Positions 43,595 to 53,161 of a stretch of 64,000 nt of DNA are shown piece after piece. A program made the position numbers and the translations under genes. Source of the DNA: Corallococcus sp. EGB (lineage in GTDB: Bacteria > Myxococcota > Myxococcia > Myxococcales > Myxococcaceae); assembly GCF_019968905.1 (NCBI RefSeq), contig NZ_CP079946.1, positions 1-64,000 of the forward strand, given 5' to 3'. Positions within the stretch are counted from its first letter, which is position 1. Each line of letters opens with the position of its first letter. Below the pieces are notes generated by a model. It was not told the origin of the DNA, did no database searches, and saw nothing but the letters and a program-made list of their open reading frames with translations.

Positions 43595-44584
43595 CTACAG
43601 CCCCTCGTCCTCGGGGTCCGGATAGGACTCCAGCTCCTCTTCCTCTTCCTCCTCCACCGGGGCGGGCGCCTTGGCGTTGCGCCCCTTGGCGCCCTTGCCC
43701 TCGCGCGCCGGAGCGCCGAAGTCCGAGTCCGGGCCCACGATGTAGCCCTGGCGCCCCTGCTGGATGCGGCGCAGGAGCCCCTCCTGCTCCAGGGCCTCCA
43801 GCAGCCGCGCGAAGGTGGAGAAGCCGTGGTCGCGCTCGTCGAAGTCGGGCTCCTTGCGGACGATGGTCTCCTTGACGAGCGACGGGTTGAGCGGGCCCGT
43901 CGCGCGGCGCAGCAGGCTCTGCACCACCTCGCGCGCGATGGCGGGCACCTCCGCCTTGGGCTTGCCGCCCTTCGGCTCGGCGCCCTCCTTGCCGGGGGCC
44001 CTGGTCTCGTGCCCCTTGCCTTCGTGGCCCTTGGCGCCGCGCTTGCCGCCCTTGCCCTCGTCTGAGCGGGCGCCCCGGCCGTGGTCCTTGTCCTTGTGGG
44101 AGGACTCGCCCCGGCCCTTGGGGCGCATGTAGATGAACTGGTCGCAGGCGTTCACGAACATGCGGGAGCTGGCCTCCTTCACCGCCAGGCCAATGACGGT
44201 GCGGCCGTTCTCACGCAGCTTGTACGCCAGGGGGCAGAAGTCGCTGTCGCCGGAGCCGATGACGAAGGTGTCGATCTGCTCGCGCGCGTAGCACAGCTCC
44301 AGCGCGTCGATGACCAGGCGCATGTCCGCGCTGTTCTTGCCGGCGCGGGTGGAGGGGGGCACGTCCACCAGCTCCACGCCCACGTCGTGCAGCCGCTGCT
44401 TCGCGTCCGCGAAGCGAGACCAGTCACAGTAGGCGCGGCGGAACACGACCTTGCCCTGCTCCAGCAACTGGTCCAGCGCGGGCTGCAAGTCGAAGTTGCT
44501 GGCGCTGATGCCGGTGTTGGTGACCAGGTTCTCGAAGTCGATGAAGAGGGCGATGCGGTGCTGCTCGTCGGTACGTCCAGCCAA
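43595..44584 (-). CDS. NYN-domain nuclease with OST-HTH (LOTUS) domain
   Basis: A 329-residue protein. The N-terminal NYN domain (LabA/DUF88 type) shows IALFIDFENLV, Asp/Asn in NSADMRLVIDALELCY and the FVIGSGDSDFCPL acidic motif, giving a PIN-like ribonuclease site. A 60-residue Lys/Gly/Glu-rich linker follows, then an OST-HTH/LOTUS domain (REVVQSLLRRATGPLNPSLV, FSTFARLLEALEQEGLLRRI), which binds RNA or proteins, and an acidic tail. The TTG at 44584, with GAGG upstream, begins the conserved block; an ATG at 44704 would add 40 polar residues. It is divergent from the 44758 gene, and its target RNA is unknown. Confidence 0.82.
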   Translation of the reverse strand: MAGRTDEQHRIALFIDFENLVTNTGISASNFDLQPALDQLLEQGKVVFRRAYCDWSRFADAKQRLHDVGVELVDVPPSTRAGKNSADMRLVIDALELCYAREQIDTFVIGSGDSDFCPLAYKLRENGRTVIGLAVKEASSRMFVNACDQFIYMRPKGRGESSHKDKDHGRGARSDEGKGGKRGAKGHEGKGHETRAPGKEGAEPKGGKPKAEVPAIAREVVQSLLRRATGPLNPSLVKETIVRKEPDFDERDHGFSTFARLLEALEQEGLLRRIQQGRQGYIVGPDSDFGAPAREGKGAKGRNAKAPAPVEEEEEEELESYPDPEDEGL

Positions 44585-44722
44585 AAGGTGCCTCGTATTC
44601 GTATGCGAGCGGTCCTTGGCTCGCGTGCGCTCCACCCACCCTACTGTGGGGATGCTACCGCGCGCACGGTCCGTGTTCCGCCGCTGAACATTCAGTGCTG
44701 CCACCCTACGTTGAAGCTGACC

Positions 44723-44756
44723 CGGGGGCAGCGCCCCCGTGACACGGAGGTGTCAC
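44723..44756 (+). promoter_or_regulatory. Tandem hairpins covering the ribosome binding site
   Basis: GGGGGC-AGC-GCCCCC (44723-44737) is followed at once by GTGACAC-GGAG-GTGTCAC (44739-44756). The second hairpin has a perfect 7-bp stem with the Shine-Dalgarno GGAG in its 4-base loop, ending one base before the ATG. Such structures can restrict or time translation. The first hairpin could also act as a pause or terminator for upstream transcription. Confidence 0.5.
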
Positions 44757-44757
44757 C

Positions 44758-45219
44758 ATGATGCACGGATTCACCAGACATTGGCGAACCATGGTGTGGG
44801 CCGCGCCGACGCTCGGCCTCTTGTTGTGCGCGGGCCCCACCCTGGCGCGCGAACCCGAGATGGGCAAGGGCGCCAGCGGCCCCCTCGACCAGTCGCAGTA
44901 CACCGAGTTCGCGAGCCACAGTCCCTCGAACGTCGTGAGCACGGTGCCCAGTACGTCGCCGGTCTTCATCTCCCCCGGCCAGTCCGTGCGGCAGATTACC
45001 CTGGACCCGTATCGGGTCCGAGAGGTCAACGGACCGGTGGTGAAGCGGTCCGGGATGATGCTGTACGTGCATGATGTCACCGGGGCGGTGGTGCCGCTGG
45101 ACATGACCGCCCTGACCATCCTCAAGCAGCCGGAGAAGGGGCAGAACGTCCAGGCCCTCTTCCAGGTGGAAGACACGGCCAACGTGGCCCTGTCCCTCCA
45201 GGGGGAGAGGCAGGACTAG
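44758..45219 (+). CDS. Secreted protein of unknown function
   Basis: A 153-residue exported protein with a signal peptide (MVWAAPTLGLLLCAGPTLA) and a compact mature part that looks like a small beta domain (VKRSGMMLYVHDVTGAVVPL, VQALFQVEDTANVALSLQG). No catalytic motif. Ribosome binding site GGAGG lies within a hairpin just before the ATG. Its TAG overlaps the TAG of the convergent ABC substrate-binding protein gene, since ACTAGT is palindromic. Unknown function. Confidence 0.7.
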   Translation: MMHGFTRHWRTMVWAAPTLGLLLCAGPTLAREPEMGKGASGPLDQSQYTEFASHSPSNVVSTVPSTSPVFISPGQSVRQITLDPYRVREVNGPVVKRSGMMLYVHDVTGAVVPLDMTALTILKQPEKGQNVQALFQVEDTANVALSLQGERQD

Positions 45220-46232
45220 TTCGGCTTCGCTCCGCCGCGCACCTCGTCCAGGACGCTCAGGTCCACGAGCCCCGTGATGTCATCGCTGGGGATGAACCCC
45301 AGCGACTTCGCGTGCTCGGCCGAGGTCTTCAGCGCGGCGGGCACCGGGTCCAGGCTCGGCTCCAGGCGGGAGAACGCGTCCTGGAGCACGGGCGCCGGCA
45401 GGGGCTTGCGCGTGAGCTGCCCGAAGGCGGCGTTGACGGACGTGGCGAAGGCGGGCGGATCCGCGCGCCAGCGCTCGGTGAGCCCCACGTGGATGCGCAG
45501 GAGCGCCGCGATGCGCGACCGCTGCGTCTCCAGCACCTTCTTCGTCGTCACCACCACCGTGGTGGGGAAGCGCTTGTCCGGCCAGAGGTCGCGCTCGTCC
45601 ACCAGGATGTGGCCACCCCCTTCGGCGAGCATGCGCGCGCCCCAGGGCTCGGGCACCCACGCGCCCTCGATGGCGCCCTGGAGGTACTGGGCGAGGATGT
45701 CCGGGTTGCTGATGGGAATCACCTGCACGTCGCCGCCCGCGTCGGTGGCGATGCTCAGGTTCTGGGCCTTCAGCCAGTGGCGCAGGGCGATGTCCTGCGT
45801 GTTGCCCAGCTGCGGCGTGGCCAGCTTCTTGCCCTTGAGCTCCTGGGGCGTCTTCGCGTTCTTCACCACCAGCACCGCGCCGCCGTTCACCGCGCCCGCG
45901 ATGATGCGCAGCTCCTTGCCGGCCTTGAGGTAGGTGTTGATGGCGGGGCCCGGGCCCACGTAGGCCACGTCCACGGAGCCGGCCACCAGCGCCTCCATGG
46001 CCGCGGGGCCCGCGTTGAACTGCCGCACCTCCACGTGGCCCATGCCGGGCTGCGAGCCGAAGAGCCCCTCGGCGTTCGCCACCAGCGCCTGGGCGTGCGT
46101 GATGTTGGGGAAGAAGGCCACGCGCAGGGGCGCGTTGGCGCCGGAGGCCGTGTCCTTCTTGCAGGACGTGACCGTCGTCAGGAGGACGCAGCAGAAACCC
46201 AGGAGCAGGGACCAAGGACGCGCGGAAGACAT
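45216..46232 (-). CDS. ABC importer substrate-binding lipoprotein (SsuA/TauA/NrtA-like)
   Basis: Periplasmic receptor of the NMT1/SsuA type, which captures sulfonates, nitrate/bicarbonate or thiamine-precursor-like ligands. The 338-residue protein has a lipoprotein signal (LLGFCCVLLTTVTSC) and family motifs LRVAFFPNITHAQAL, VAYVGPGPAINTYLKAG, and GAWVPEPWGARML. The start at 46232 gives the proper signal; the frame extends 15 codons upstream. It is the last gene of a three-gene cassette (ATPase-permease-receptor) on this strand. The ligand cannot be called from sequence. Confidence 0.9.
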   Translation of the reverse strand: MSSARPWSLLLGFCCVLLTTVTSCKKDTASGANAPLRVAFFPNITHAQALVANAEGLFGSQPGMGHVEVRQFNAGPAAMEALVAGSVDVAYVGPGPAINTYLKAGKELRIIAGAVNGGAVLVVKNAKTPQELKGKKLATPQLGNTQDIALRHWLKAQNLSIATDAGGDVQVIPISNPDILAQYLQGAIEGAWVPEPWGARMLAEGGGHILVDERDLWPDKRFPTTVVVTTKKVLETQRSRIAALLRIHVGLTERWRADPPAFATSVNAAFGQLTRKPLPAPVLQDAFSRLEPSLDPVPAALKTSAEHAKSLGFIPSDDITGLVDLSVLDEVRGGAKPN

Positions 46233-46299
46233 GTGCGTCACGCTAATGGTGATTCCCCGCCCGTTTTCAATGCCCACGAGGGCGCAAGCGTTGCCAGGC

Positions 46300-47061
46300 T
46301 CACACGGACGCCGTCAGGCCCCACCGGCGCCGCAGGCGCGTCTCCACCGTCTGGAAGAGGACGCGGTCCACCGTGATGCCGATGAGGATGATGGCCAGCA
46401 TCACCGCCATCACCTGTGACACGTCCATCAGCTCACGGCCCATGGTGAGCAGCTGGCCCAGGCCGCCGGAGACGAAGAGCAGCTCGCCCGCGAGCAGCGC
46501 GCGCCACGCGAAGCTCCACCCCAGCTTGAGGCCGGTGACGATGCCGGGCAGCGCGCCGGGCAGGAGCACGCCGAAGTAGAAGCGCGGGCCGCGCACGCCC
46601 AGGGTGCGGGCCACGCGGGCCAGCTGCGGGTCCAGGCCGTTGACCGCGTCCTCGGTGGCGATGGCGATGCCCAGCACGCTGCCCATCACCACCACGAAGA
46701 GGATGGCGCGGTCGTTGAGGCCGAACCACAGCAGCGCCAGCGGCAGCCAGCAGATGGAGGGCAGGGCCTGCAGGCCCATCACCACCGGCTTCACCGCGTT
46801 GCGGAAGAAGGACAGCCGCGCGATGCACAGCCCCAGCGGGACGCCGATGCCCACGGACATGAGGTAGGCGTGCGTCAGCCGGCCCAGGGAGCGCAGCGTG
46901 GCGCCCCCCAGCTGTCCGTCGCGGACCATGGCGATGAGCGTGTGGACCACCTCCACCGGCCCGGGGAACAGGTGCTTGTTCCACACGCCCGAGCGCGACA
47001 GCACCTCCCAGAGGATGAAGAGCAGCGCGATCATCCCCAGCTTCTGCGCCCACTTCAGCAT
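46300..47061 (-). CDS. ABC importer permease (SsuC/TauC-like)
   Basis: A 253-residue inner-membrane permease with about six spans and the BPD_transp_1 EAA-type loop (ATEDAVNGLDPQLARVARTL, then GVRGPRFYFGVLLPGALPGI). It matches SsuC/TauC/NrtB. The ATPase gene stops 13 bases upstream and the receptor gene begins about 67 bases downstream, so the three form an operon. Confidence 0.92.
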   Translation of the reverse strand: MLKWAQKLGMIALLFILWEVLSRSGVWNKHLFPGPVEVVHTLIAMVRDGQLGGATLRSLGRLTHAYLMSVGIGVPLGLCIARLSFFRNAVKPVVMGLQALPSICWLPLALLWFGLNDRAILFVVVMGSVLGIAIATEDAVNGLDPQLARVARTLGVRGPRFYFGVLLPGALPGIVTGLKLGWSFAWRALLAGELLFVSGGLGQLLTMGRELMDVSQVMAVMLAIILIGITVDRVLFQTVETRLRRRWGLTASV

Positions 47062-47074
47062 GGTGATGTCCCTT

Positions 47075-48010
47075 CTAACGGCCGGTCACGACGCTGGCGT
47101 GCGGCAGGCTGGGGGGCGTGCGCGTGCGGCGGTGCGCGGGCTCCCCGGACGGGGGGCCCTGGGCAGCCCCTTCCGCGGCGCGCAGGCGGTGGCGGATGTC
47201 GCGCGCCATGGCGTCCAGGGATGGATCCTCCAGCGAGCGCGGCATGGGCAGGTGGATCTCCAGGTCCTCCACCACGCGGCCCGGCCGGGGCGCCATCAGC
47301 ACCACGCGGGTGCCCAGCATCAGCGCCTCCTGCACGTCGTGGGTGACGAACACCACCGTCTTGCCGGAGCGCATCCAGATGGACTGCAGCATCTCCTGCA
47401 TGTGCACGCGCGTCTGGGCGTCCAGCGCGCCGAAGGGCTCATCCATGAGCAGCACGGTGGGGTCCACCGCGAGCGCCCGGGCGAGGCTGGCGCGCATCTT
47501 CATGCCGCCGGAGAGCTGGTGGGGGAGCGTGTCCTCGAAGCCCTCCAGGCGCACGCGCTGGATGAAGGCGTTGGCCCGCGCCTGGCGCTCGGCGCGCGGC
47601 ACGCCCCGGGCGGCCAGCGCGAAGGTGATGTTGCCGCGCACGGTGAGCCACGGAAACAGCGCGGCCTCCTGGAACATGAGCAGCCGGTCCGGACCGGGCC
47701 CGTGGATGGGCTTGCCGTCGATGGCCACGCGGCCGCCGGTGGGCGCCACGTGGCCCGCGAGCGCGTAGAGCAGCGTGGACTTGCCGCAGCCGGACGGGCC
47801 CAGCAGGCAGACGAACTCACCCGAGCGGACGTTGAGGTTCACGTCCTTCAGCGCCACGACCTTGTTGGCGTAGTGGTGATCCAGCTGGGCAATGGAGATC
47901 TTCGCCCGGTCCGCGTCCACGTTCGCGGGCCGCAGCAGGTGGGGCGCCGCCTGACGCAGGCCCCGCATCCGCTTGATGAGGCGTCGAAACATTCGCCACA
48001 ACCTATTCAC
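47075..48010 (-). CDS. ABC importer ATPase (SsuB/TauB-like)
   Basis: A 311-residue nucleotide-binding subunit with Walker A GPSGCGKST, Q-loop MFQEAALFPW, signature LSGGM, Walker B VLLMDEPFGALD and H-loop VTHD. This is the SsuB/TauB/NrtD subfamily. It has a basic N-terminal extension of about 30 residues and a C-terminal tail rich in Arg/Pro. It is the first gene of the importer operon. Confidence 0.93.
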   Translation of the reverse strand: MNRLWRMFRRLIKRMRGLRQAAPHLLRPANVDADRAKISIAQLDHHYANKVVALKDVNLNVRSGEFVCLLGPSGCGKSTLLYALAGHVAPTGGRVAIDGKPIHGPGPDRLLMFQEAALFPWLTVRGNITFALAARGVPRAERQARANAFIQRVRLEGFEDTLPHQLSGGMKMRASLARALAVDPTVLLMDEPFGALDAQTRVHMQEMLQSIWMRSGKTVVFVTHDVQEALMLGTRVVLMAPRPGRVVEDLEIHLPMPRSLEDPSLDAMARDIRHRLRAAEGAAQGPPSGEPAHRRTRTPPSLPHASVVTGR

Positions 48011-48143
48011 CTACCCCGCGGTCGCACAGGCGGGGCCTGGAAGCGGGCAAGCGCCTTTCACTGTAGGACAGCCCGTGAAGCCCCGGGCGGCGGGCCGGCT
48101 GCTTCTTTCGCCTCGCCAACGAACGGGGGCTGTCTTCCGGGCT

Positions 48144-48689
48144 TCAGGGGGTGGCGGCCCGCTCCGCCTCGCGGTGCGCCAGCGTGCGGGAGCACAGCCA
48201 CAGGCCCGCGATGAGCGCGCCCAGGCCCACGCCGGTGAAGGCGCCGCCCACGCCCAGCGCCGCCCGGCGGTCGTCCTGGAACACCGCGAGCGCGTCCGTG
48301 CGGGGACCCGCCAGGTAGCGCCGCACGGTGTCCGCGAAGGCCTGGGCCCGCGCCTCGTCCTCCGTCCACTGGAAGGCGAGCGGCTGGGCGCCCGAGGCCG
48401 TCCGCAGCTGGGCCCGGAAGATGGGCGCGGCGCCCCTGCGGGTGCTGCGGCTGCGGGCCACCTCCACGCCCAGGATGTCCTGGGGCGCGTAGCGGCCCAC
48501 CTCCTCCTCGCCCAGCCAGCTGGAGCGGCTGAGGACACAGGGGCCCTGGGGCTCGCAGCGCAGGTCCATGCGCGCGTTCTGACCGAGGAAGAACACCCCC
48601 AGCACCAGGAAGGGCAGGGCGAGCATCAGGAAGGCCGCGGCACCGATGGCGGTGGCGCGGCTGGGTCGGGAGGCGGGGGGCGCACGCAC
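48144..48689 (-). CDS. Membrane protein with two spans, unknown function
   Basis: A 181-residue protein with an N-terminal span (AIGAAAFLMLALPFLVLGVFF), a soluble middle containing two Cys (CEPQGPCVLSRSSWLGEEEV) and a C-terminal span (GVGLGALIAGLWLCSRTLA). The layout resembles PH-like or DUF-type proteins that report on membrane state. No family was firmly recognised. Upstream of the ABC operon on the same strand and divergent from the dehydrogenase gene. Confidence 0.62.
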   Translation of the reverse strand: MRAPPASRPSRATAIGAAAFLMLALPFLVLGVFFLGQNARMDLRCEPQGPCVLSRSSWLGEEEVGRYAPQDILGVEVARSRSTRRGAAPIFRAQLRTASGAQPLAFQWTEDEARAQAFADTVRRYLAGPRTDALAVFQDDRRAALGVGGAFTGVGLGALIAGLWLCSRTLAHREAERAATP

Positions 48690-48915
48690 GGTCGGGTTCT
48701 ATAGACCCGCGCGCCCCCGGGAGGCAGTGCTTTCACATGCCCGCGGGTGCCGCCCTCCAGGCAGGCGGGCGGCCCGGGCGCTTCGGCGGCGTTTCCCTCT
48801 GGCGGACCGGCTGGCGAAGCACGAGGTGGCGGCCGGGCACTTGCGGCAGGGGTCCCACGTCCTCACCCCTTGTCCTGGGACGTGCAGCACTTCGCCCGGA
48901 AGGAGTCTTGAGCCC

Positions 48916-50010
48916 ATGAAGGCCGTGGCCGCCATGTTCCCCTCGCGCGAGGTGCGCGTCCTCGACGTTCCCGAACCGCGGCTGCACGTGCCCACCCAGG
49001 TCAAGGTCCGCACCCTGGAGATTGGCGTCTGCGGCACCGACCAGGACATCCTGGAGGGCCACCACGGCGCACCGCCCAGGGGCGAGGACCACCTCATCCT
49101 GGGCCACGAGTGCCTGGGCGAGGTGATGGAGGTGGGCGCGCACGTGCAGGGGCTGAAGCCCGGGGACCTGGTGGTGCCCCGGGTGCGAAGGCCCTGTCCG
49201 CACGCGGGCTGCCCCGCGTGCCGTCACGGGCACCCGGACTTCTGCGTGACGGGGGACTACACGGAGCGCGGCATCCAGGGCGTGCACGGCTTCTGCTCGG
49301 AGCACTTCGTGGAGGACGCGGCCTACCTGCACAAGGCGGAGGACGGCCTGCGCGGCGTGGCCGTGCTCACGGAGCCGCTCACCATCGCGGAGAAGGGCCT
49401 GCGCCAGGTGGCGCACATCCAGTCCCGCCTGCCGTGGAAGGTGAGCCCGGGCAAGGCGCTGGTGCTGGGCGCGGGGCCGGTGGCGCAGCTGGGCGCCATG
49501 GCGCTGCTGCGCGCGGGCTTCGACGTGACGGTGTACTCGCGCAGCCCCAAGCCCAACGAGAAGGCCGCCGCGGCCGAGGCGGTGGGCGCGCCGTACGTCT
49601 CCTCGAAGGAGGTGCCGGTGGAGGCCCTGAAGCAGAAGCTGGGCGGCGTGGGCGTCATCTACGAGGCGACGGGGGCGGCGAAGGTGGCCTTCGATTCGCT
49701 CCAGGTGCTGGAGGAGAACGGCGTGCTCATCTTCACCGGCGTGCCCGGGCGCGAGGAGCCGCTCGAGCTGCGGGGAGACCAGGTGCTGGGGCAGCTCGTG
49801 CTCGGCAACCGGGTGGTTTTCGGCACGGTGAACGCGGCGGACAGCGACTTCCGTGAGGCGCTGGAGGACCTGGCCCGCTTCCGCGCGAAGTGGCCGGGGA
49901 GGGTGGAGGCGCTCATCACCCAGCGCCACCCGCCGTCGGAGTTCAAGCACGCCGTGGAGGCGAAGGGCGGCATCAAGCACGTCATTTCATTCCAGGAGCA
50001 TGCCCGGTGA
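48916..50010 (+). CDS. Zinc-dependent medium-chain dehydrogenase, glucose dehydrogenase-like
   Basis: A 364-residue MDR-superfamily oxidoreductase. Catalytic-zinc motif CGTDQDI and GHE (in [11 protein letters not shown]), a structural-zinc Cys group ([17 protein letters not shown]) and a Rossmann fold [16 protein letters not shown] with VYSR at the cofactor end. The [11 protein letters not shown] stretch resembles the archaeal/bacterial glucose 1-dehydrogenase group rather than alcohol dehydrogenases. AGGAG precedes the ATG. Its TGA overlaps the GTG of the GH15 gene, so the two are co-translated and may act on the same glucose product. Confidence 0.88.
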   Translation: MKAVAAMFPSREVRVLDVPEPRLHVPTQVKVRTLEIGVCGTDQDILEGHHGAPPRGEDHLILGHECLGEVMEVGAHVQGLKPGDLVVPRVRRPCPHAGCPACRHGHPDFCVTGDYTERGIQGVHGFCSEHFVEDAAYLHKAEDGLRGVAVLTEPLTIAEKGLRQVAHIQSRLPWKVSPGKALVLGAGPVAQLGAMALLRAGFDVTVYSRSPKPNEKAAAAEAVGAPYVSSKEVPVEALKQKLGGVGVIYEATGAAKVAFDSLQVLEENGVLIFTGVPGREEPLELRGDQVLGQLVLGNRVVFGTVNAADSDFREALEDLARFRAKWPGRVEALITQRHPPSEFKHAVEAKGGIKHVISFQEHAR

Positions 50011-51860
50011 ACCTGCATCACTCGGACCTGAAGGGCGGCGTGGCCATTGAGGACCACGGCATCATCGGAGACCTGCGGACGGTGGCGCTGGTGGGCTACG
50101 AGGGCACCATCGACTGGTTGTGCTTTCCGTACTTCGACAGCCCCAGCCTCTTCGCGGCGCTGCTGGACCCCGACAAGGGCGGGTACTGGCGCGTGTCCCC
50201 GGTGCCGAACCACGTCCAGAAGCGGCAGTTCTACTGGCCGGACACCAACGTGCTGGTGACGCGCTTCTACACGCCGAACGGCGTGGGAGAGCTCATCGAC
50301 CTGATGCCCCTGGGCAGGGGCGCGAAGGCGGAGGGGCGCGAGGTGTTGCGGCGCATCCGCGTGGTGCGCGGGGAGATGGCCTTCCGCATGGAGTGCTTCC
50401 CGGCGTTCAACTACGCCCGGGACGAGCACGAGACGCACATCGTGGAGGGCGGCGCGGCCTTCCTGTCCAAGAACCTGAGCATGCAGCTGGTGACGAACGT
50501 GCCGCTCCAGCGGGACAAGGGCGGCGTCGTCGCGCACTTCACGCTGCGGGAGAGCCAGTCCGCGGTCTTCACCCTGCGCGAGGGGGGCAAGGAGGGCTGC
50601 CACCACCACCTGCACACGCACGACTCCGCGGAGAAGCTCTTCCGCGACACGGTGGACTACTGGCGCCACTGGCTGTCCAAGTGCAAGTACACGGGGCGGT
50701 GGCGGGAGATGGTGCAGCGCTCGGCGCTGGCGCTGAAGCTGATGACCTTCGAGCCGTCCGGGGCCATCATCGCGGCGCCCACGTGCAGCCTGCCGGAGTC
50801 CGCGGGCGGCACGCGCAACTGGGACTACCGCTACTGCTGGCTGCGCGACGCGGCCTTCACCGTCTATGCGTTCATCCGCATCGGCTTCAACGAGGAGGCC
50901 GCCGCCTTCATGCGCTGGGTGGAGAAGCGCTGCGCTGACCACGGGGACGGGCCGCTGCCCCTGATGTTCCGCCTGGATGGCAGCCCCGTGCCGCCGGAGG
51001 AGCAGCTGAAGCACCTGCGCGGCTATGGCGGCGCGCGGCCGGTGCGCATCGGCAACGCGGCGGCGCACCAGCTGCAGTTGGACATCTACGGCGAGCTGAT
51101 GGACTCCGTGTACCTGTCCAACAAGTACGCGGCGCCCATCTCCTATGACTTCTGGCGGCACCTGCGGCGGCTGGTGGATTGGGTGTGCGACCACTGGCAG
51201 ATGGAGGACGAGGGCATCTGGGAGATCCGCGGCTCGCGACGGCACTTCGTCTATTCGAAGCTGATGTGCTGGGTGGCGGTGGACCGGGCCATCCGGCTCG
51301 CGGACAAGCGCAGCCTGCCGGCGGACCGGGCGAAGTGGCTGAAGACGCGCGACGCCATCTTCGAGGAGATCATGGACAGGGGCTGGTGCCAGGAGAAGGG
51401 CGCCTTCATCCAGGCCTACGGGAATGACGCGCTGGACGCGGCGAACCTCCTGATGCCGCTGGTGTTCTTCCTGTCGCCGGTGGATCCGCGGATGCTCTCC
51501 ACGCTGGACGTCATCCGCAAGCCGCCCCGGAATGGAGGCCTGACCTCGGACGGCCTGGTGTTCCGCTACCAGGCGGACCAGAAGCTGGATGGCATCGAGG
51601 GCAGCGAAGGCACCTTCAACCTGTGCAGCTTCTGGCTGGTGGAGGCGATGACGCGCGCGAGCACCGTGCGGCCGGACCTGCTGGACGAGGCGCGGCTCAT
51701 CTTCGAGCGGATGCAGGGCTACGCGAACCACCTGGGGCTCTACGCGGAGCAGACGGGCCTGTCCGGCGAGGCCCTGGGCAACTTCCCGCAGGCGCTCACG
51801 CACCTGTCGCTCATCAGCGCCGCGTACAACCTGGACCGGACGTTGGGCCGCCACGATTGA
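50007..51860 (+). CDS. GH15-family glycosidase (glucoamylase/trehalase-like)
   Basis: A 617-residue cytosolic glycoside hydrolase of family 15. It begins with [20 protein letters not shown] and [16 protein letters not shown], typical of GH15 N-terminal domains; the catalytic (alpha/alpha)6 part has [14 protein letters not shown], the acid Glu in [14 protein letters not shown] and the base region [13 protein letters not shown]. Bacterial members include trehalases and glucan hydrolases, both releasing glucose. The GTG start at 50007 overlaps the dehydrogenase stop (GTGA) and has AGGAG upstream. The pairing with a glucose dehydrogenase suggests release then oxidation of glucose. Confidence 0.92.
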   Translation: MNLHHSDLKGGVAIEDHGIIGDLRTVALVGYEGTIDWLCFPYFDSPSLFAALLDPDKGGYWRVSPVPNHVQKRQFYWPDTNVLVTRFYTPNGVGELIDLMPLGRGAKAEGREVLRRIRVVRGEMAFRMECFPAFNYARDEHETHIVEGGAAFLSKNLSMQLVTNVPLQRDKGGVVAHFTLRESQSAVFTLREGGKEGCHHHLHTHDSAEKLFRDTVDYWRHWLSKCKYTGRWREMVQRSALALKLMTFEPSGAIIAAPTCSLPESAGGTRNWDYRYCWLRDAAFTVYAFIRIGFNEEAAAFMRWVEKRCADHGDGPLPLMFRLDGSPVPPEEQLKHLRGYGGARPVRIGNAAAHQLQLDIYGELMDSVYLSNKYAAPISYDFWRHLRRLVDWVCDHWQMEDEGIWEIRGSRRHFVYSKLMCWVAVDRAIRLADKRSLPADRAKWLKTRDAIFEEIMDRGWCQEKGAFIQAYGNDALDAANLLMPLVFFLSPVDPRMLSTLDVIRKPPRNGGLTSDGLVFRYQADQKLDGIEGSEGTFNLCSFWLVEAMTRASTVRPDLLDEARLIFERMQGYANHLGLYAEQTGLSGEALGNFPQALTHLSLISAAYNLDRTLGRHD

Positions 51861-51892
51861 CGGAGGGAACGGTAGACTCGCCCGCACCCGCC

Positions 51893-53035
51893 ATGCCCGA
51901 CCTGTACCCGCTGCTGTTCCGTTTCGCCGTCAAGGCGGATGCCCAGTACGACGTGTTGAGCCGCCGCGTGCGCAAGGGGCTGGGCATCGCCCCGCCGCTG
52001 CGCATCCTGCCGTACCGGGGCTACGGCACCCCGGAGCGCGTGGTCATCAAGGCGCGCGTGCTGGAGGAGCGCAAGGTGACGCCCCAGCGCCAGCGCCACA
52101 CGCTGTGGAGCAGCGCCGTGGCCTCCTACAAGCGCTACATGACGCGTGAAATCGCCAGCGCGCACGTGGCGGTGCGCTGGGGGGACAAGCGCTGGGAGGG
52201 CGTGACGGACGAGGAGGGCTTCCTGGAGCTGTGGGTGCCTCCGCCCGAGGGCGTGCGCTCCGGCTGGCACATGGTGGAGCTGGAGCTCCTGTCGCCGGAG
52301 GCCGAAGGGGTGCCGCGCGTGTCCGCGCCGGTGCGGGTGGCGGGCAAGAGCGCGGAGCTGGGCGTCATCAGCGACATCGACGACACGGTCATCGCCACGG
52401 GGGTGACGGATCCGCTCAAGCGCGCGTGGGCGCTGTTCCTCACGGAGCACCGGGGGCGGCTGCCCTTCCCGGGCGTGGACGCGTTCTACGCGGCGCTCCA
52501 GGCGGGCGCGAGCGGCCAGGCGGACAACCCCATCTTCTACGTGTCCAGCAGCCCGTGGAACCTCTACGAGCACCTGGACGAGTTCCTCTCCATCCACCGC
52601 ATCCCCATTGGTCCGCTGCTGCTTCGCGACTGGGGCCTCTCACGGCACGGCTTCGCGCCGGGCGGGGGACATGGGCACAAGCTGGACAAGATCCGCGGCG
52701 TGCTGGAGACGCTGTCGCACCTGCCCTTCGTGCTGATTGGCGACAGTGGCCAGGAGGACGCGGAGCACTACCGCACCATCGTGCGCGAGTACCCGGGCCG
52801 CATCCGCTGCGTCTACATCCGCAACGTGACGGGGCGCTCCAAGCGCGGCCAGGAGCTGGAGGCCATTGCCCGGGACGTGCGGGACGCGGGCAGCGAGCTG
52901 GTCGCGGTGGACGACACGGTGGCCGCCGCGCGGCACGCGGCGCGCGCCGGGTGGATTCGCTGGGAGGAGGTCCCGGAGGTGGAGGCCCACCGCCGCGAGG
53001 ACGCCGCGCGCAGCGTCCTGGGGGAGCGGGGCTGA
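51893..53035 (+). CDS. App1-like (DUF2183) phosphatase-domain protein
   Basis: A 380-residue protein with a C-terminal DUF2183 domain, the App1 phosphatidate phosphatase catalytic fold: GVISDIDDTVIATGVTD (DxDxT), IFYVSSSPWNLYEHLDEF, HKLDKIRGVLE and FVLIGDSGQEDAEHY. The N-terminal half (about 1-155) is a beta-rich module. Substrate in bacteria is not established. The ATG at 51893 is taken, 33 bases after the GH15 stop; an in-frame TTG at 51857 with a better-placed GGAGGG is the alternative. Co-transcription with the GH15 gene is likely. Confidence 0.82.
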   Translation: MPDLYPLLFRFAVKADAQYDVLSRRVRKGLGIAPPLRILPYRGYGTPERVVIKARVLEERKVTPQRQRHTLWSSAVASYKRYMTREIASAHVAVRWGDKRWEGVTDEEGFLELWVPPPEGVRSGWHMVELELLSPEAEGVPRVSAPVRVAGKSAELGVISDIDDTVIATGVTDPLKRAWALFLTEHRGRLPFPGVDAFYAALQAGASGQADNPIFYVSSSPWNLYEHLDEFLSIHRIPIGPLLLRDWGLSRHGFAPGGGHGHKLDKIRGVLETLSHLPFVLIGDSGQEDAEHYRTIVREYPGRIRCVYIRNVTGRSKRGQELEAIARDVRDAGSELVAVDDTVAAARHAARAGWIRWEEVPEVEAHRREDAARSVLGERG

Positions 53036-53161
53036 AGATTTCCAGCAGCCCGGAGGTCACGGTGTGGTGGCGCGCGCACGTGGAACATGTTGTCGCTTGA
53101 GGGAGGGGAGCGGGCTGTGGCAGAGGCGGGCTCCCTCGCTTCATCCCCCGAGGTTGCCGAC

